64,000 bases of DNA from Psychrobacter sp. 4Bb (GCF_002836735.1 NZ_PJAS01000077.1:1-64000); one strand, 5' to 3'; positions 27,127 through 37,846 are shown, numbered from the stretch's first letter. Translations and numbers: made by a program. Notes: generated by a model from the sequence alone, not told the origin.

Positions 27127-27612
27127 ATGTCGTATCCTGATTCTGAGAATGCCACGGTACTATTGATAGTTGTGATTGTTCTGAGTTTCATCGCTGCATC
27201 ATCACTCAATGTCTATCCATTAAGCCCAAGCATGGCCACACTGCGTCCCATGGTCATGATCATGGTGTTGATCTATTGGTTACTGTTTCAGCCGCGCTAT
27301 GTAGGTATTTTTACCGCATTTACGGTTGGACTGATTGCTGATTTATTGATGGATACCCATTTAGGACAGCAAGCTTTCGCCGCTGTTGTGGTTGCACTGG
27401 TTATCAAAATTACCAGTATCTACGTCAGACAGTTGAATACCGTTAGCGCTTGGTTAATTGCTAGTCTAGGGCTGATTGTCTTTCAGTTAAATCTATGGAT
27501 ACTACAGATGTTTATTCAAAACGTCTTTGTCGCTCAGTCTGCTTTGTCACTGTTTATGAGTATTATTAGCTGGCCACTCGTGCTGTTTGCTTTACGCAAG
27601 TTTTCGCGTTAA
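27127..27612 (+). CDS. mreD: Rod-shape-determining protein MreD
   Basis: Integral membrane protein of 161 aa with about five hydrophobic segments and little else, as expected for MreD. Landmarks are the first segment TVLLIVVIVLSFIAASSLNVYPL, then RPRYVGIFTAFTVGLIADLLMDTHLGQQAFA. It lies 141 bases after mreC in the same direction. It works with MreC and the RodA/PBP2 synthase in cell elongation. Confidence 0.93.
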   Translation: MSYPDSENATVLLIVVIVLSFIAASSLNVYPLSPSMATLRPMVMIMVLIYWLLFQPRYVGIFTAFTVGLIADLLMDTHLGQQAFAAVVVALVIKITSIYVRQLNTVSAWLIASLGLIVFQLNLWILQMFIQNVFVAQSALSLFMSIISWPLVLFALRKFSR

Positions 27613-27717
27613 TGAGTCACTAGCTATAGCTATTACTCTGATTAACAGTTTAGCTTGCTCTGTCCACAAGACTGTATGACCACACATACCATAAATTTAT
27701 AAATAAAGAGAATATAG

Positions 27718-28401
27718 ATGAATATAGTTTTAGCGTCTGGCTCTCCGCGTCGTCGTGAGCTACTAGAAAGAGCGCAACTAGACTTTACTATCTTGAGTGT
27801 GGATATTGATGAGACGCCGTTAGATAATGAGTCGCCAACAGACTATATCGAACGCATGGTCGCAACCAAAGCCGATGCCGCGATACAACAATTAAGTGAC
27901 ACATCTCAAGCAAATCACGATAGCCCTACATCGCCGTTTATTATTTTGACTTCTGATACTATTGGCGTGCTGTCAGATGGTAAGACAGTATTGGTCAAGC
28001 CCGTCGGTCGTGAGCACGCATATAGTATGTGGCAGCGTATGTCTGATAACGTTCACGAAGTATGGACTGCCGTTCAAGCGACTCAAGTACAGCTATTGCC
28101 TATAGCAGAACCAAGCCCATCAGAACCTACACAGTCCTTGCAAATTATTAATCAGCAGCGAATCACTGAGCGTACGGAAGTGACCTTTATACCATTAACG
28201 GCACAGATGATGAGCGACTACTGGGACAGTGGCGAACCCGCTGATAAAGCGGGTGGATATGGCATTCAAGGACTGGGTGCTGCTTGGGTCAGTCGTATCA
28301 ACGGCAGCTACACCAATGTTGTTGGTCTGCCACTGGCACAAACGCTGGCACTAATCAAAGAAATGACAGAAGGCAGTATGGACACAGTCAACCCGTTATA
28401 A
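27718..28401 (+). CDS. maf: Maf-family nucleoside triphosphate pyrophosphatase
   Basis: House-cleaning pyrophosphatase that hydrolyses dTTP, UTP and modified pyrimidine nucleotides (YhdE type). Motifs: LASGSPRRRELLERA at the N-terminus, the catalytic SDTIGVL region, EPADKAGGYGIQGLGAAW and GSYTNVVGLPL. At 227 residues it exceeds the usual 190-200, because of an extra loop around residues 120-145 (LPIAEPSPSEPTQSLQIINQ) and a longer segment near residue 65. The order mreBCD-maf-rng is common in gammaproteobacteria. Confidence 0.93.
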   Translation: MNIVLASGSPRRRELLERAQLDFTILSVDIDETPLDNESPTDYIERMVATKADAAIQQLSDTSQANHDSPTSPFIILTSDTIGVLSDGKTVLVKPVGREHAYSMWQRMSDNVHEVWTAVQATQVQLLPIAEPSPSEPTQSLQIINQQRITERTEVTFIPLTAQMMSDYWDSGEPADKAGGYGIQGLGAAWVSRINGSYTNVVGLPLAQTLALIKEMTEGSMDTVNPL

Positions 28402-28521
28402 TGGGATATGCACATAATGACACGGTAGGGTAATGGGCAAGAGCAAGTCGCATTTGTTACACTGTCAATCTAATAGGCGATGACCGTCTAATAAGAAAGC
28501 TGAGAGATAAGAGAAAAAACT

Positions 28522-30123
28522 ATGTCCGAAGAGCTGCTGATTAATATTAGTCCAATGGAATCCCGTGTTGCGGTTTTAGACAATGGTATTTTGGGCGAGA
28601 TTTATATTGAACGACATCACAAACTGGGATTGGTCGGCAATATCTATCTAGGGACGGTCGTACGTGTCCTTCCTGGTATGCAGGCAGCCTTCGTGGATAT
28701 TGGTCAATCACGAACCGCATTTCTACATGTCAATGATATGCAGCGCGAACCACGTCCTGTTGCAGAAAAAAACAAAGCGGCTAAGGCCACTAAGCACGAG
28801 ATAAATGAGGACGATGCAACTACCAATGCTTCTGCTGATAGTTTGGCTGTGACACCGCCTATTGTCAGTGCGCAAAGCACAGAGATCGTACCAGCGTCTA
28901 AAACATTGATTCAGCATCGTCTGCATGAAAGTCAACGTATTTTGGTACAGGTAACCAAAGACCAGTTGGGGAGCAAAGGTGCTCGTCTAACGACCAACAT
29001 CTCACTACCATCACGTTATTTAGTATATTTACCATCGAGTGATCATATTGGCATATCGCAGCGTATCGATGGTGAAGAAGAGCGTAGCCGATTAAAGACC
29101 GAACTTAGCAGCCTAATGCAAACGGTCAATTTAAAAGGTGGACTGATTGCCCGTACTGCAGCCGAACGTGTCCCTGTCGATAAGCTAGAAGAGGATATCT
29201 ATTATCTATTGCAGCTGTGGCGTACTATCTGTGCTCGTCGTCAAGAGATTAATCATCATCAGAGCTCAGAGCTGATCTATCAAGAACTGTCATTACCATT
29301 ACGTTCTATCCGTGACTTGGTTCACGCTGATACCGAAAAAGTCATCATTGATAATACGCAGATTTATGAGCAAGTCAGATATTTTGCCAAAGAGTTTGTT
29401 CCATTCGTCTATGACCGAATCGTGCATTATACCGCTGAGCAGTCGCTATTCGATGTACACCGTGTAGAAGATGACTTACGTGACGCACTAAAGCGCCGTG
29501 TCGATCTAAAGTCTGGCGGTTATCTGATTATCGATCAGACCGAAGCTATGACCACGATCGATGTCAATACAGGTTCTTTTGTGGGTGGTCGCTCATTAGA
29601 GGATACGGTTTATAAGACTAATCTAGAAGCCACACATGCTATCGCTCGACAGTTGCGCTTACGTAATCTAGGCGGCATTATTATTCTAGATTTTATCGAT
29701 ATGCTTGAGCAACAACACAAAGATGATGTGCTTGAGAGCTTACAGGCGCAACTTACCCAAGATTATGCAAAAACCAAGATTACACAGGTCAGTGAGCTTG
29801 GATTGGTAGAAATGACACGCAAGCGCACGCGTGAATCATTGGGTCAGCAGCTTTGTGAGCCGTGCTCAACTTGCCAAGGTCGTGGGTTCGTCAAAACGGC
29901 AGAGACGGTTTGCTTTGAGATTTTCCGTGAGATTATGCGCTGTGCGCGCACTTATAACTCTCCTAAGAAATTCACAGTGGTGGCTCATGCAGCAGTCATT
30001 GATTTACTACTTACAACAGAGTCAGATACAGTGGCTGATTTAGAGTATTTACTGGGTAGGGTGATTACTTTTGATGTAGAGAACCTATATACCCAAGAGC
30101 AGTATGATATTGTTTTAGATTAA
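28522..30123 (+). CDS. rng: Ribonuclease G
   Basis: Endoribonuclease of the RNase E/G family that matures the 16S rRNA 5' end and degrades some mRNAs. The N-terminal S1 domain contains GNIYLGTVVRVLPGMQAAFVDIGQSRTAFLH. The DNase-I-like catalytic domain has SGGYLIIDQTEAMTTIDVNTG and GGIIILDFIDM, with the metal-binding aspartates. CEPCSTCQGRG is the zinc-link region. There is an extra low-complexity insert of about 45 residues inside the S1 domain (roughly 75-120, rich in Lys, Ala, Thr and Ser), making it 533 aa instead of about 489. Confidence 0.95.
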   Translation: MSEELLINISPMESRVAVLDNGILGEIYIERHHKLGLVGNIYLGTVVRVLPGMQAAFVDIGQSRTAFLHVNDMQREPRPVAEKNKAAKATKHEINEDDATTNASADSLAVTPPIVSAQSTEIVPASKTLIQHRLHESQRILVQVTKDQLGSKGARLTTNISLPSRYLVYLPSSDHIGISQRIDGEEERSRLKTELSSLMQTVNLKGGLIARTAAERVPVDKLEEDIYYLLQLWRTICARRQEINHHQSSELIYQELSLPLRSIRDLVHADTEKVIIDNTQIYEQVRYFAKEFVPFVYDRIVHYTAEQSLFDVHRVEDDLRDALKRRVDLKSGGYLIIDQTEAMTTIDVNTGSFVGGRSLEDTVYKTNLEATHAIARQLRLRNLGGIIILDFIDMLEQQHKDDVLESLQAQLTQDYAKTKITQVSELGLVEMTRKRTRESLGQQLCEPCSTCQGRGFVKTAETVCFEIFREIMRCARTYNSPKKFTVVAHAAVIDLLLTTESDTVADLEYLLGRVITFDVENLYTQEQYDIVLD

Positions 30124-30219
30124 TATTATTCAAAACAAATGATAATTTTAGATGAAAATATTTGTTTGGTTAATGGCCAGTATAAGAAGGAGCATCTCTA
30201 ATGATACTAGAGATTGCTC

Positions 30220-30533
30220 TTGCAATACCCAAAATACTATGTATAATATACACCACTGAATTATATATGCGCAGCTGAATAAAAAAAGCTGGCGCTATGA
30301 CAGCTAGAGCATCGTTTCTAGCACTATTTCATTATGCCTTTGCTACTTTCCATTTAATAGGAGGGTTGGCGGGGCTTTAAACTATTTTGCTTTTGGCACG
30401 CTATAAGTTCGGATAAAGAACTCATTCTGGTTAAGAACAGAAGGCCGCTTTAAGTGAATATTTAACCAAACTGCTTTTGATCATGGTCTTGCGACGCAAG
30501 AATGACAAAGGCACATATTAGGAGCTTGCTGGC
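30220..30533 (+). promoter_or_regulatory. S10-operon promoter and long leader
   Basis: TTGCAA (30220-30225) and TATAAT (30242-30247) are 16 bases apart, a strong sigma70 arrangement. Transcription from here gives a leader of about 280 bases before rpsJ. In gammaproteobacteria this leader is the target for autogenous control by L4; I cannot establish the fold by eye. A hairpin (GAGCATCTCTA with TAGAGATTGCTC, about 30190-30220) precedes the promoter but lacks a T-run. Confidence 0.6.
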
Positions 30534-30845
30534 ATGGCTAACCAGAGAATCCGTATCCGTCTTAAGTCTTTTGATCATCGTCTGATTGATCAATCTGCAC
30601 AAGAGATTGTTGATACTGCAAAGCGCACCGGTGCGCAAGTTTGTGGTCCTGTACCGTTGCCGACTCGCATTGAGCGCTTCAACGTTCTAACCTCACCACA
30701 CGTTAACAAAGACGCTCGTGACCAGTACGAAATCCGTACTCATAAGCGTATGGTTGATATCGTTCAGCCAACTGACAAAACTGTGGATGCGCTAATGAAA
30801 TTAGATTTAGCGGCGGGTGTTGACGTTCAAATTGCTTTGGGTTAA
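30534..30845 (+). CDS. rpsJ: 30S ribosomal protein S10
   Basis: S10 (NusE) of 103 aa, first gene of the S10 operon. The sequence [28 protein letters not shown] and [15 protein letters not shown] is diagnostic. It sits in the 30S head and also joins the NusB antitermination complex. TTAGGAGC provides the ribosome-binding site. Confidence 0.98.
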   Translation: MANQRIRIRLKSFDHRLIDQSAQEIVDTAKRTGAQVCGPVPLPTRIERFNVLTSPHVNKDARDQYEIRTHKRMVDIVQPTDKTVDALMKLDLAAGVDVQIALG

Positions 30846-30894
30846 TGCACATTAAACACCCAACCCATTAATATAAGATATAAAGAGGTCTAAA

Positions 30895-31533
30895 ATGGCG
30901 ATCGGTTTAGTCGGTAAAAAGTGCGGCATGACCCGTGTCTTCACTGAAACAGGCGCATCTATCCCTGTAACAGTTGTTGAGGTCGATGCAAACCGCATTA
31001 CTCAAGTAAAAAATACTGATGTAGATGGTTATCAAGCCATCCAAATTACCACAGGTACTCGTCGTGACAGCCGCGTAACAGCTGCACAAAAGGGTCACTT
31101 CGCTAAAGCTGGTGTTAAAGCTGGCCGTGGTGTTTGGGAATTCCGTGCCAATGAAAGCGATCTTGAAGGTCGTGAGATTGGTGGCGAGATTCTAGCTGAC
31201 TTGTTCGAACAAGGTCAGATGGTTGATGTGACAGGACAGAGCAAAGGTAAAGGTTTCCAAGGCCCTGTTAAGCGTCACAACTTTAGTATGCAAGATGCTA
31301 CTCATGGTAACTCAGTGTCTCATCGTGCGCATGGTTCAACTGGTCAAAACCAGTCACCAGGTAAAGTATTCAAAGGCAAGAAGATGGCGGGTCAGATGGG
31401 TAACAAACGTGTTACCGTTCAGGGCCTAGAAGTGATTTCGGTTGATGCCGAAAAAGGGTTACTTGTCATCAAGGGTGCTATCCCAGGTGCCACCGGTGGC
31501 GATGTTATCGTACGTCCGTCAGTCAAAGCCTAA
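30895..31533 (+). CDS. rplC: 50S ribosomal protein L3
   Basis: L3 of 212 aa, an early assembly protein close to the peptidyl-transferase centre. It starts [15 protein letters not shown] and contains the central loop [25 protein letters not shown], whose Gln in GQNQSPG is the residue methylated by PrmB in E. coli. Forty-nine bases separate it from rpsJ. Confidence 0.98.
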   Translation: MAIGLVGKKCGMTRVFTETGASIPVTVVEVDANRITQVKNTDVDGYQAIQITTGTRRDSRVTAAQKGHFAKAGVKAGRGVWEFRANESDLEGREIGGEILADLFEQGQMVDVTGQSKGKGFQGPVKRHNFSMQDATHGNSVSHRAHGSTGQNQSPGKVFKGKKMAGQMGNKRVTVQGLEVISVDAEKGLLVIKGAIPGATGGDVIVRPSVKA

Positions 31534-31547
31534 GCAAGGGGATTAAC

Positions 31548-32150
31548 GTGGATTTAAAAACAGTTACAGGTGCGGCGGTTGAGCTTTCTGATACGGCATT
31601 TGGTCGTGAATTCAACGAAGCACTAGTGCATCAAGTCGTCACCGCTTATTTAGCTGGTGCTCGCCAAGGTACACGCGCACAAAAAACACGTGCCGAAGTT
31701 TCTGGCGGTGGTATTAAGCCATGGCGCCAAAAAGGTACTGGTCGCGCTCGTGCGGGTTCTATTCGTAGCCCAATCTGGCGTTCAGGTGGTCGTGCATTCG
31801 CTGCAAAACCACAAGATTGGTCACAGAAAGTAAACCGTAAAATGTATCGCGGTGCGATGCAGTGCATCCTAGCAGAATTGATTCGTCAAGAGCGTCTGAT
31901 TTTGGTAGAAGAGTTGAGCGTTTCTGGGCCGAAAACCAAAGAACTGATTGCTAAGTTAAACGATTTGAATGCACCTCGCGCACTAATCGTTACTAAAGAA
32001 GTTGATGAAAACTTATACTTAGCTGCTCGCAACATTCCACACGTCAATGTACTTGGTACAAATGAAGTGGACCCAGTGAGCTTGATCGCATTTGATAAAG
32101 TGATCATGTCAGTTGAAGCTGCGAAACAATTTGAGGAAGCACTAGCATGA
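31548..32150 (+). CDS. rplD: 50S ribosomal protein L4
   Basis: L4 of 200 aa with a GTG start preceded by AAGGGG. The extended loop [29 protein letters not shown] lines the exit tunnel. In E. coli L4 also represses its own operon through the S10 leader. The stop overlaps the rplW start by four bases (ATGA). Confidence 0.98.
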   Translation: MDLKTVTGAAVELSDTAFGREFNEALVHQVVTAYLAGARQGTRAQKTRAEVSGGGIKPWRQKGTGRARAGSIRSPIWRSGGRAFAAKPQDWSQKVNRKMYRGAMQCILAELIRQERLILVEELSVSGPKTKELIAKLNDLNAPRALIVTKEVDENLYLAARNIPHVNVLGTNEVDPVSLIAFDKVIMSVEAAKQFEEALA

Positions 32151-32497
32151 ATAACGCAAGACTTTATCAGGTCTTAAGAGGGCCTGTATTCTCAGAAAAA
32201 TCTCAAATGCTTGGCGACTCACTTGGTGTGCAGGTATTTAAAATTGATTCTAATGCTACTAAGCTTGAAGTCAAGAAAGCAGTTGAGTTGATGTTTGAAG
32301 GTGTTGAAGTCACTAAAGTAAACACTTTGAATGTTAAAGGTAAGACAAAGCGTTTTGGTAAAAGCATTGGCCGTCGTAACGACTACAAAAAAGCCTATGT
32401 TACCTTAAAAGCTGGTCAAGATGTACAAATGGCTGATGCTGGTGAAGAAGTAGCGAATACTACTGATTCTACTAGTGAAACAGCGAATAACGAATAA
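32147..32497 (+). CDS. rplW: 50S ribosomal protein L23
   Basis: L23 lies at the tunnel exit and is a docking point for trigger factor and SRP. Typical text: [26 protein letters not shown] and [24 protein letters not shown]. It has 116 aa against about 100 in E. coli; the extra residues are an acidic, Thr/Ser-rich C-terminal tail ([17 protein letters not shown]). Confidence 0.97.
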   Translation: MNNARLYQVLRGPVFSEKSQMLGDSLGVQVFKIDSNATKLEVKKAVELMFEGVEVTKVNTLNVKGKTKRFGKSIGRRNDYKKAYVTLKAGQDVQMADAGEEVANTTDSTSETANNE

Positions 32498-32508
32498 GGA
32501 TTACACTC

Positions 32509-33336
32509 ATGCCTATCGTAAGAGCAAAGCCAACATCACCAGGCCGTCGTTTTGTTGAAAAAGTAGTGCATCCACACCTTTATAAAGGTCGTCCGTTTGC
32601 AGCACTTCTAGAATCAAAAAGCAAGTCAGGTGGTCGTAACAATAATGGCCGCATTACTACTCGTCACATTGGCGGTGGTCATAAGCAACATTATCGCATT
32701 ATCGATTTCAAACGTACTAAAGACAATATCCCAGCAACGGTAGAGCGTATCGAATACGATCCTAACCGTACTGCTCATATTGCTTTACTTAAGTATGCTG
32801 ATGGCGAACGTCGTTACATTATCGCTGCTAAGAAACAAGTAGTTGGTGATACAGTAATGTCAGGCGAGACTTCTCCAATTCGTCCAGGTAACTGCTTACC
32901 GCTAAAAAATATCCCATTGGGTACTGTGATTCACAATATCGAGCTTAAAATCGGTAAAGGTGCACAGATGGCTCGCTCTGCGGGTGCTAGCGTTCAGTTA
33001 CTAGGTCGTGACGGTGTTTATGCTATTCTACGTATGCGTTCTGGCGAAACTCGCCGTGTACACGTAAATTGCCGCGCTGTTATTGGTGAAGTTTCTAACA
33101 CTGAAAACAACTTGAAATCACTTGGTAAAGCCGGTGCTTCACGTTGGCGTGGTGTTCGTCCTTCTGTTCGTGGTGTCGCTATGAACCCGGTTGATCACCC
33201 GCACGGTGGTGGTGAAGGTCGTAACAAAGGTCGCCATCCAACCAGCCCTTGGGGTCAGAAGTCTAAAGGACTTAAAACGCGTCACAATAAGCGTACTGAC
33301 AACATGATCATCCGCCGTCGCGCCAAGAAGAAATAA
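32509..33336 (+). CDS. rplB: 50S ribosomal protein L2
   Basis: L2 of 275 aa, required for subunit association and peptidyl transfer. [23 protein letters not shown] and the C-terminal [20 protein letters not shown], with the conserved histidine, identify it. An AAGGATTACACTC leader supplies the ribosome-binding site. Confidence 0.98.
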   Translation: MPIVRAKPTSPGRRFVEKVVHPHLYKGRPFAALLESKSKSGGRNNNGRITTRHIGGGHKQHYRIIDFKRTKDNIPATVERIEYDPNRTAHIALLKYADGERRYIIAAKKQVVGDTVMSGETSPIRPGNCLPLKNIPLGTVIHNIELKIGKGAQMARSAGASVQLLGRDGVYAILRMRSGETRRVHVNCRAVIGEVSNTENNLKSLGKAGASRWRGVRPSVRGVAMNPVDHPHGGGEGRNKGRHPTSPWGQKSKGLKTRHNKRTDNMIIRRRAKKK

Positions 33337-33348
33337 AGGAAGAATTTC

Positions 33349-33624
33349 ATGCCTCGTTCATTGAAAAAAGGTCCATTCATAGACGCGCACTTGTTTGCTA
33401 AAGTTGAGAATGCATTAGACACCAACTCACGCAAGCCAATTAAGACTTGGTCGCGCCGCTCGATGATTCTGCCACAAATGGTTGGCCTAACTTTATCTGT
33501 TCACAACGGCCGTACTCATGTACCGGTTATCGTGAGCGAGCAGATGGTTGGTCATAAACTAGGTGAATTTGCCCCGACTCGTACGTATCGTGGTCACGGC
33601 ATTGACAAAAAAGCTAAGAGATAA
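33349..33624 (+). CDS. rpsS: 30S ribosomal protein S19
   Basis: S19 of 91 aa, forming the 30S head with S13. [14 protein letters not shown] and the end [19 protein letters not shown] are diagnostic. Confidence 0.98.
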   Translation: MPRSLKKGPFIDAHLFAKVENALDTNSRKPIKTWSRRSMILPQMVGLTLSVHNGRTHVPVIVSEQMVGHKLGEFAPTRTYRGHGIDKKAKR

Positions 33625-33634
33625 GGTGCTTACC

Positions 33635-33964
33635 ATGGAAGTAACTGCAAAATTACGCGGTGCCGCCATATCGGCACAAAAAGTTAGACTCGTTGCTGAT
33701 GAAGTTCGTGGCAAATCTATTGAGCGTGCTTTGGATATCCTAACGTATAGCAATAAAAAAGGCGCTGTGTTTGTTAAGAAATGCCTTAACTCAGCCATCG
33801 CCAATGCCGAACATAATCACGGCTTAGATATTGACGACCTAAAAGTCGCTACTATCTATGTTGATGAAGGCATTACGCTAAAACGTATCCTACCACGTGC
33901 CAAAGGCCGTGCTGATCGTATCAGTAAGCGTACTTGTCACATCACTATAAAGGTAGGAGAATAA
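33635..33964 (+). CDS. rplV: 50S ribosomal protein L22
   Basis: L22 of 109 aa. The start at 33635 ([27 protein letters not shown]) fits the family; the longer open frame would overlap rpsS with unrelated residues. AAGGTG sits 6-7 bases upstream. The beta-hairpin loop [14 protein letters not shown] lines the exit tunnel and is a site of macrolide resistance mutations in other species. Confidence 0.98.
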   Translation: MEVTAKLRGAAISAQKVRLVADEVRGKSIERALDILTYSNKKGAVFVKKCLNSAIANAEHNHGLDIDDLKVATIYVDEGITLKRILPRAKGRADRISKRTCHITIKVGE

Positions 33965-33967
33965 GTT

Positions 33968-34690
33968 ATGGGTCAAAAAGTACATCCAATCGGAATTCGT
34001 CTTGGTGTTGTAAAAAAGCATAACGCAAACTGGTATGCTAACCCTAAACAATACTCAGAATACCTAATCAACGACATTCAAGTTCGTGAATATCTACGCA
34101 AAAAGCTAGACAACGCTATGATCAGCAACATCATGATCGAGCGTCCTACTGGCGCTGCTAAGATTACCATCGCCACTGCGCGTCCTGGTATTGTTATCGG
34201 TAAGAAAGGCGAAGATATCGAAAGACTTCAAAAAGAATTGACCAAAATTATGGGCGTACCTGCTCAGGTCAACATTGAAGAAATCACGTCACCTGACCTT
34301 GATGCACGTTTGGTAGCAGACGGCATTGGTAGCCAGCTTGAGCGTCGTGTTATGTTCCGTCGTGCGATGAAACGCGCGGTACAGAACAGCATGCGTTCTG
34401 GTGCTAAAGGTATCAAGGTTGAGCTGTCTGGCCGTCTAGGCGGTGCTGAGATTGCTCGTAGTGAATGGTACCGTGAAGGTCGTGTGCCATTGCATACACT
34501 CCGTGCTGATATTGACTACTCGTCAATTCGTGCAGAGACAACTTACGGCACCATCGGTGTTAAAGTTTGGATTTTCCGTGGCGAAATCCTTGACGGTATG
34601 AACAGTGTATATAATCCCGTCAAAGAAGAGCAGACTCGTGCGCCAAAACGCCGTGGTCGTGGAAACCGTCGAAACTCAGACAGAGGTTAA
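33968..34690 (+). CDS. rpsC: 30S ribosomal protein S3
   Basis: S3 of 240 aa with the type-II KH domain ([17 protein letters not shown]) and the C-terminal domain [31 protein letters not shown]. It lines the mRNA entry tunnel and contributes helicase activity. The basic C-terminal tail [12 protein letters not shown] is typical. Confidence 0.98.
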   Translation: MGQKVHPIGIRLGVVKKHNANWYANPKQYSEYLINDIQVREYLRKKLDNAMISNIMIERPTGAAKITIATARPGIVIGKKGEDIERLQKELTKIMGVPAQVNIEEITSPDLDARLVADGIGSQLERRVMFRRAMKRAVQNSMRSGAKGIKVELSGRLGGAEIARSEWYREGRVPLHTLRADIDYSSIRAETTYGTIGVKVWIFRGEILDGMNSVYNPVKEEQTRAPKRRGRGNRRNSDRG

Positions 34691-34693
34691 ACT

Positions 34694-35107
34694 ATGTTAC
34701 AGCCAAAACGTACCAAGTTTCGTAAAATGCACAAAGGTCGTAACACTGGGCTAGCTCATCGTGGAAGCACCGTTGCATTCGGACAAATTGGTCTAAAATC
34801 ATTGACGCGTGGTCGTATGACAGCTCGTCAAATCGAAGCAGCACGTCGTACCATCACTCGTAAAATTAAGCGTGGCGGTAAGATTTGGATTCGTGTATTC
34901 CCTGACAAACCAATTACCAACAAACCATTAGAAGTACGTATGGGTAAAGGTAAAGGTCCAGTAGAATATTGGGTATGCGAAATCAAACCTGGTAAAGTGC
35001 TATATGAAATTGAAGGGGTATCTGAAGAGCTTGCTCGTGATGCATTAACGCTCGCTGCAGCAAAATTGCCCTTTAAAACTACCATTGTTAAGCGGACGAT
35101 AATGTAA
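34694..35107 (+). CDS. rplP: 50S ribosomal protein L16
   Basis: L16 of 137 aa near the A site. It begins [25 protein letters not shown], and [28 protein letters not shown] is characteristic. The stop codon shares a base with the rpmC start (TAATG). Confidence 0.98.
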   Translation: MLQPKRTKFRKMHKGRNTGLAHRGSTVAFGQIGLKSLTRGRMTARQIEAARRTITRKIKRGGKIWIRVFPDKPITNKPLEVRMGKGKGPVEYWVCEIKPGKVLYEIEGVSEELARDALTLAAAKLPFKTTIVKRTIM

Positions 35108-35304
35108 TGAAGATCAGTGAATTACGTGATAAATCATTAGAAGAACTGACCCAGTTACTTGATGAAAAGCAACTTGATGCTTTCCGTATTCGTATGGCTA
35201 AAGCAACTGGTCAGTTGGGTAATACCCATGAAGTTAGAGCCAATCGTCGCACGATTGCCCAGCTTCAGACTTTGATTAACGAGAAACAACGAGGCGACTC
35301 ATGA
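35107..35304 (+). CDS. rpmC: 50S ribosomal protein L29
   Basis: L29 of 65 aa, a two-helix protein at the exit tunnel. [18 protein letters not shown] and [15 protein letters not shown] identify it. It overlaps rpsQ by four bases. Confidence 0.97.
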   Translation: MKISELRDKSLEELTQLLDEKQLDAFRIRMAKATGQLGNTHEVRANRRTIAQLQTLINEKQRGDS

Positions 35305-35576
35305 GCGATAACAATCAAACAGCTACCAATGCTAGCGTATTGACAGGACGAGTTGTCAGCGACAAGATGGACAAGTCCATCACAGTTTTGATTGAGCGTC
35401 TGGTTCGTCATCCTTTGTATGGCAAGCAGCTTCGTCGTTCTACGAAAATCAAAGCTCATGATGAGAACAACGTTTGCCAACAAGGCGACCTTGTCCGCAT
35501 CAAAGAAACGCGTCCAATCTCAAAAACTAAGTCTTGGACTTTAGTCGATGTGGTTGAAAAAGTAGAAAAAATCTAA
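35301..35576 (+). CDS. rpsQ: 30S ribosomal protein S17
   Basis: S17 of 91 aa with an OB fold: [29 protein letters not shown] and [18 protein letters not shown]. It is the last gene of the S10 operon; 183 bases containing a strong promoter separate it from rplN. Confidence 0.98.
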   Translation: MSDNNQTATNASVLTGRVVSDKMDKSITVLIERLVRHPLYGKQLRRSTKIKAHDENNVCQQGDLVRIKETRPISKTKSWTLVDVVEKVEKI

Positions 35577-35581
35577 GTAAA

Positions 35582-35610
35582 TTGCATTAAAAGCCAGAAG
35601 CTGTTAGAAT
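35582..35610 (+). promoter_or_regulatory. spc-operon promoter
   Basis: TTGCAT (35582-35587) and TAGAAT (35605-35610) are 17 bases apart, and TGT before the -10 makes it an extended -10. It lies between rpsQ and rplN, the place of the spc promoter in E. coli. The leader of about 140 bases contains a short TGCCG/CGGCA inverted repeat. Confidence 0.65.
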
Positions 35611-35759
35611 AGCCGCCTTTTTAAGGATGCTGATTGCGCCGAGCGTATATCACTCACATTAAGAGTAAGTCGCGGTTATTTATATTAAAATGCCGTCCTA
35701 CTCATTCTGTGCTAGCGGCAGCAACTGGTTTTTATTGCTCATACGTGTGGAGTAACGCT

Positions 35760-36128
35760 ATGATTCAGGTTGAGTCAATGCTGGAAGTTGCAGACAATAG
35801 CGGTGCAAGGCGAGTTCAGTGCATTAAAGTACTGGGTGGTTCTCATCGTCGTTATGCATCAGTTGGCGACATTATTAAAGTAACGGTTAAAGAAGCCATT
35901 CCTCGCGGTCGTGTTAAAAAAGGCGACGTGATGAATGCAGTAGTTGTACGTACCAAAAAAGGCGTTCGTCGTCCTGATGGTTCTGTTCTGCGTTTTGATG
36001 ACAATGCTGCGGTATTGTTGAACCAAAACAAAGCACCGATTGCAACTCGTATTTTTGGACCGGTAACTCGTGAACTACGTGGTGATCAGTTTATGAAAAT
36101 TGTATCCCTAGCACCAGAAGTATTGTGA
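35760..36128 (+). CDS. rplN: 50S ribosomal protein L14
   Basis: L14 of 122 aa. [33 protein letters not shown] begins exactly as in other bacteria, so the start is at 35760, not in the longer upstream frame. GGAG lies upstream. It contacts L19 and helix 44 of 16S rRNA at the subunit interface and is the binding site of the silencing factor RsfS. Confidence 0.98.
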   Translation: MIQVESMLEVADNSGARRVQCIKVLGGSHRRYASVGDIIKVTVKEAIPRGRVKKGDVMNAVVVRTKKGVRRPDGSVLRFDDNAAVLLNQNKAPIATRIFGPVTRELRGDQFMKIVSLAPEVL

Positions 36129-36136
36129 GGTAATCC

Positions 36137-36454
36137 ATGTCAAAATTACGTAAAGGCGATACAGTTATCGTGATTGCTGGGAAAGACAAAGGCAAGCAAG
36201 GTACTGTACAAGCTGTAAAAAACGATCGTATTAAAGTTGAAGGCATTAATATTGTTACTAAACATCAGAAGCCAAATCAGGCAACTGGCGTTGAAGGTGG
36301 CATTCTTAAGCAAGAAGCTTTTCTGCATATCTCAAATGTCGCAATCTTAAATGCGCAAACCCAAAAAGCAGACCGTATTACTTATCAGTTTGGCGAAGAC
36401 GGCAAGAAACAACGCGTCTATCGTTCAAGCGGTGAAGTAGTGGCGACTGCGTAA
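36137..36454 (+). CDS. rplX: 50S ribosomal protein L24
   Basis: L24 of 105 aa, an assembly initiator. The KOW motif KGDTVIVIAGKDKGKQGTVQ and GINIVTKHQKPN identify it. Confidence 0.97.
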   Translation: MSKLRKGDTVIVIAGKDKGKQGTVQAVKNDRIKVEGINIVTKHQKPNQATGVEGGILKQEAFLHISNVAILNAQTQKADRITYQFGEDGKKQRVYRSSGEVVATA

Positions 36455-36475
36455 GACACTAAGGGTGTAATGGTA

Positions 36476-37012
36476 ATGGCAAGATTAAAATCTTTATATA
36501 ACGATGAACTAAAGCAGCAAATCAAAGAAGAGCTTGGTTTGGCAAATGTGATGCAAGTGCCTAAAATCACTAAAATCACACTTAACATGGGTGTAGGCGG
36601 CGCGTCTCAAGACAAGAAATTGTTGGAAGGTGCTGTAGCTGATATGACCGCGATTGCTGGTCAAAAACCTGTTGTCACCAAAGCGCGTAAATCAGTTGCT
36701 GGCTTTAAGATTCGTGAAGAATGGCCAATTGGCTGTAAAGTAACGCTACGCGGTGAGCAAATGTACGAATTTTTAGATCGTCTCGTTGCCATTGCAATTC
36801 CTCGTATTCGTGATTTCCGCGGTTTTTCACCTAAAGCCTTTGACGGACGTGGTAACTACTCATTGGGTATCAAAGAACAAATCGTATTCCCAGAAGTAGA
36901 TTTTGACAAGATTGATCGTATCCGTGGTATGGATGTGACAATCACTACGTCAGCTCAATCTGATGAAGAAGGTCGTGCGTTGCTTAAAGCATTCGGCTTC
37001 CCATTTAAATAA
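36476..37012 (+). CDS. rplE: 50S ribosomal protein L5
   Basis: L5 of 178 aa that binds 5S rRNA and the P-site tRNA. The ATG at 36476 ([13 protein letters not shown]) is preferred: AGGGTG is 8 bases away from it but only two bases from the ATG at 36470. Diagnostic text: [41 protein letters not shown]. Confidence 0.97.
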   Translation: MARLKSLYNDELKQQIKEELGLANVMQVPKITKITLNMGVGGASQDKKLLEGAVADMTAIAGQKPVVTKARKSVAGFKIREEWPIGCKVTLRGEQMYEFLDRLVAIAIPRIRDFRGFSPKAFDGRGNYSLGIKEQIVFPEVDFDKIDRIRGMDVTITTSAQSDEEGRALLKAFGFPFK

Positions 37013-37024
37013 GGTAAAGACGTT

Positions 37025-37330
37025 ATGGCAAAGAAGAGCATGATTAACCGCGAATTAAAGCGCGAAAAAATGGTTGCTAAATATGCTGAAAAGCGTATCA
37101 AGCTAAAAGAAACTATCAGTGATATGACTGCAAGTGACGAAACTCGTATGGAAGCGATGTTAGAGCTACAAGCTCTTCCACGTAACTCATCACCAGTACG
37201 TCTGCGTAATCGTTGTGCTATCACCGGTCGTCCTCACGGTTACTTCCGCAAGTTTGGCTTGTCACGCAATATGCTGCGTGAGCGTGTCATGCAAGGCGAT
37301 GTGCCTGGTGTTCGTAAAGCAAGCTGGTAA
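37025..37330 (+). CDS. rpsN: 30S ribosomal protein S14 (zinc-free form)
   Basis: S14 of 101 aa lacking the paired CxxC zinc motifs ([23 protein letters not shown] has a single Cys). It is therefore the long C-minus type typical of proteobacteria. Confidence 0.97.
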   Translation: MAKKSMINRELKREKMVAKYAEKRIKLKETISDMTASDETRMEAMLELQALPRNSSPVRLRNRCAITGRPHGYFRKFGLSRNMLRERVMQGDVPGVRKASW

Positions 37331-37341
37331 GGAGTAACTAT

Positions 37342-37740
37342 ATGAGTATGCAAGATACCGTTGGGGATATGCTAACCCGTATCCGTAACGCACAAATGGC
37401 TAACAAAGTATCGGTAGCAATGCCGAGCTCTAAATTACGTAAATCAATTGCTGATTTACTAGTTAGCGAAGGTTATGTGGCTAGCGCTGTTGTTGCTGAA
37501 GAAGAAAACAACAAAGCAACCCTTACTATTGAATTGAAATATTTCGAAGGCCGTGCTGTCATCGAAACTATCCAACGTTATAGCCGTCCTGGTTTACGCC
37601 AGTTCCGCGGTAAAGACGCTATCCCTACTGTTAAGCAAGGTATGGGTGTTGCTATCGTATCTACTAGCCAAGGTATCATGAGCGATCGTGCTGCACGCGC
37701 TGCTGGTATCGGTGGTGAAATCGTCGCATTTGTAGCGTAA
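37342..37740 (+). CDS. rpsH: 30S ribosomal protein S8
   Basis: S8 of 132 aa, a central-domain assembly protein and the autogenous repressor of the spc operon in E. coli. [22 protein letters not shown] and [27 protein letters not shown] are diagnostic. A 176-base gap with a terminator-like hairpin follows, unlike the tight spacing elsewhere in the operon. Confidence 0.98.
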   Translation: MSMQDTVGDMLTRIRNAQMANKVSVAMPSSKLRKSIADLLVSEGYVASAVVAEEENNKATLTIELKYFEGRAVIETIQRYSRPGLRQFRGKDAIPTVKQGMGVAIVSTSQGIMSDRAARAAGIGGEIVAFVA

Positions 37741-37846
37741 GCTATACGACGATGAAGTCTATTTGATGGTTGTTAGGCTTCTATCGGTTGAGTAATATTA
37801 AATTATTTTGAATTGATAGATGTCTAACACAGTCAACTATGCTAAA

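Noticed and set aside
30190..30220. Intrinsic terminator between rng and rpsJ
   Set aside because: The GAGCATCTCTA/TAGAGATTGCTC stem is not followed by a T-run; it was not called as a terminator.
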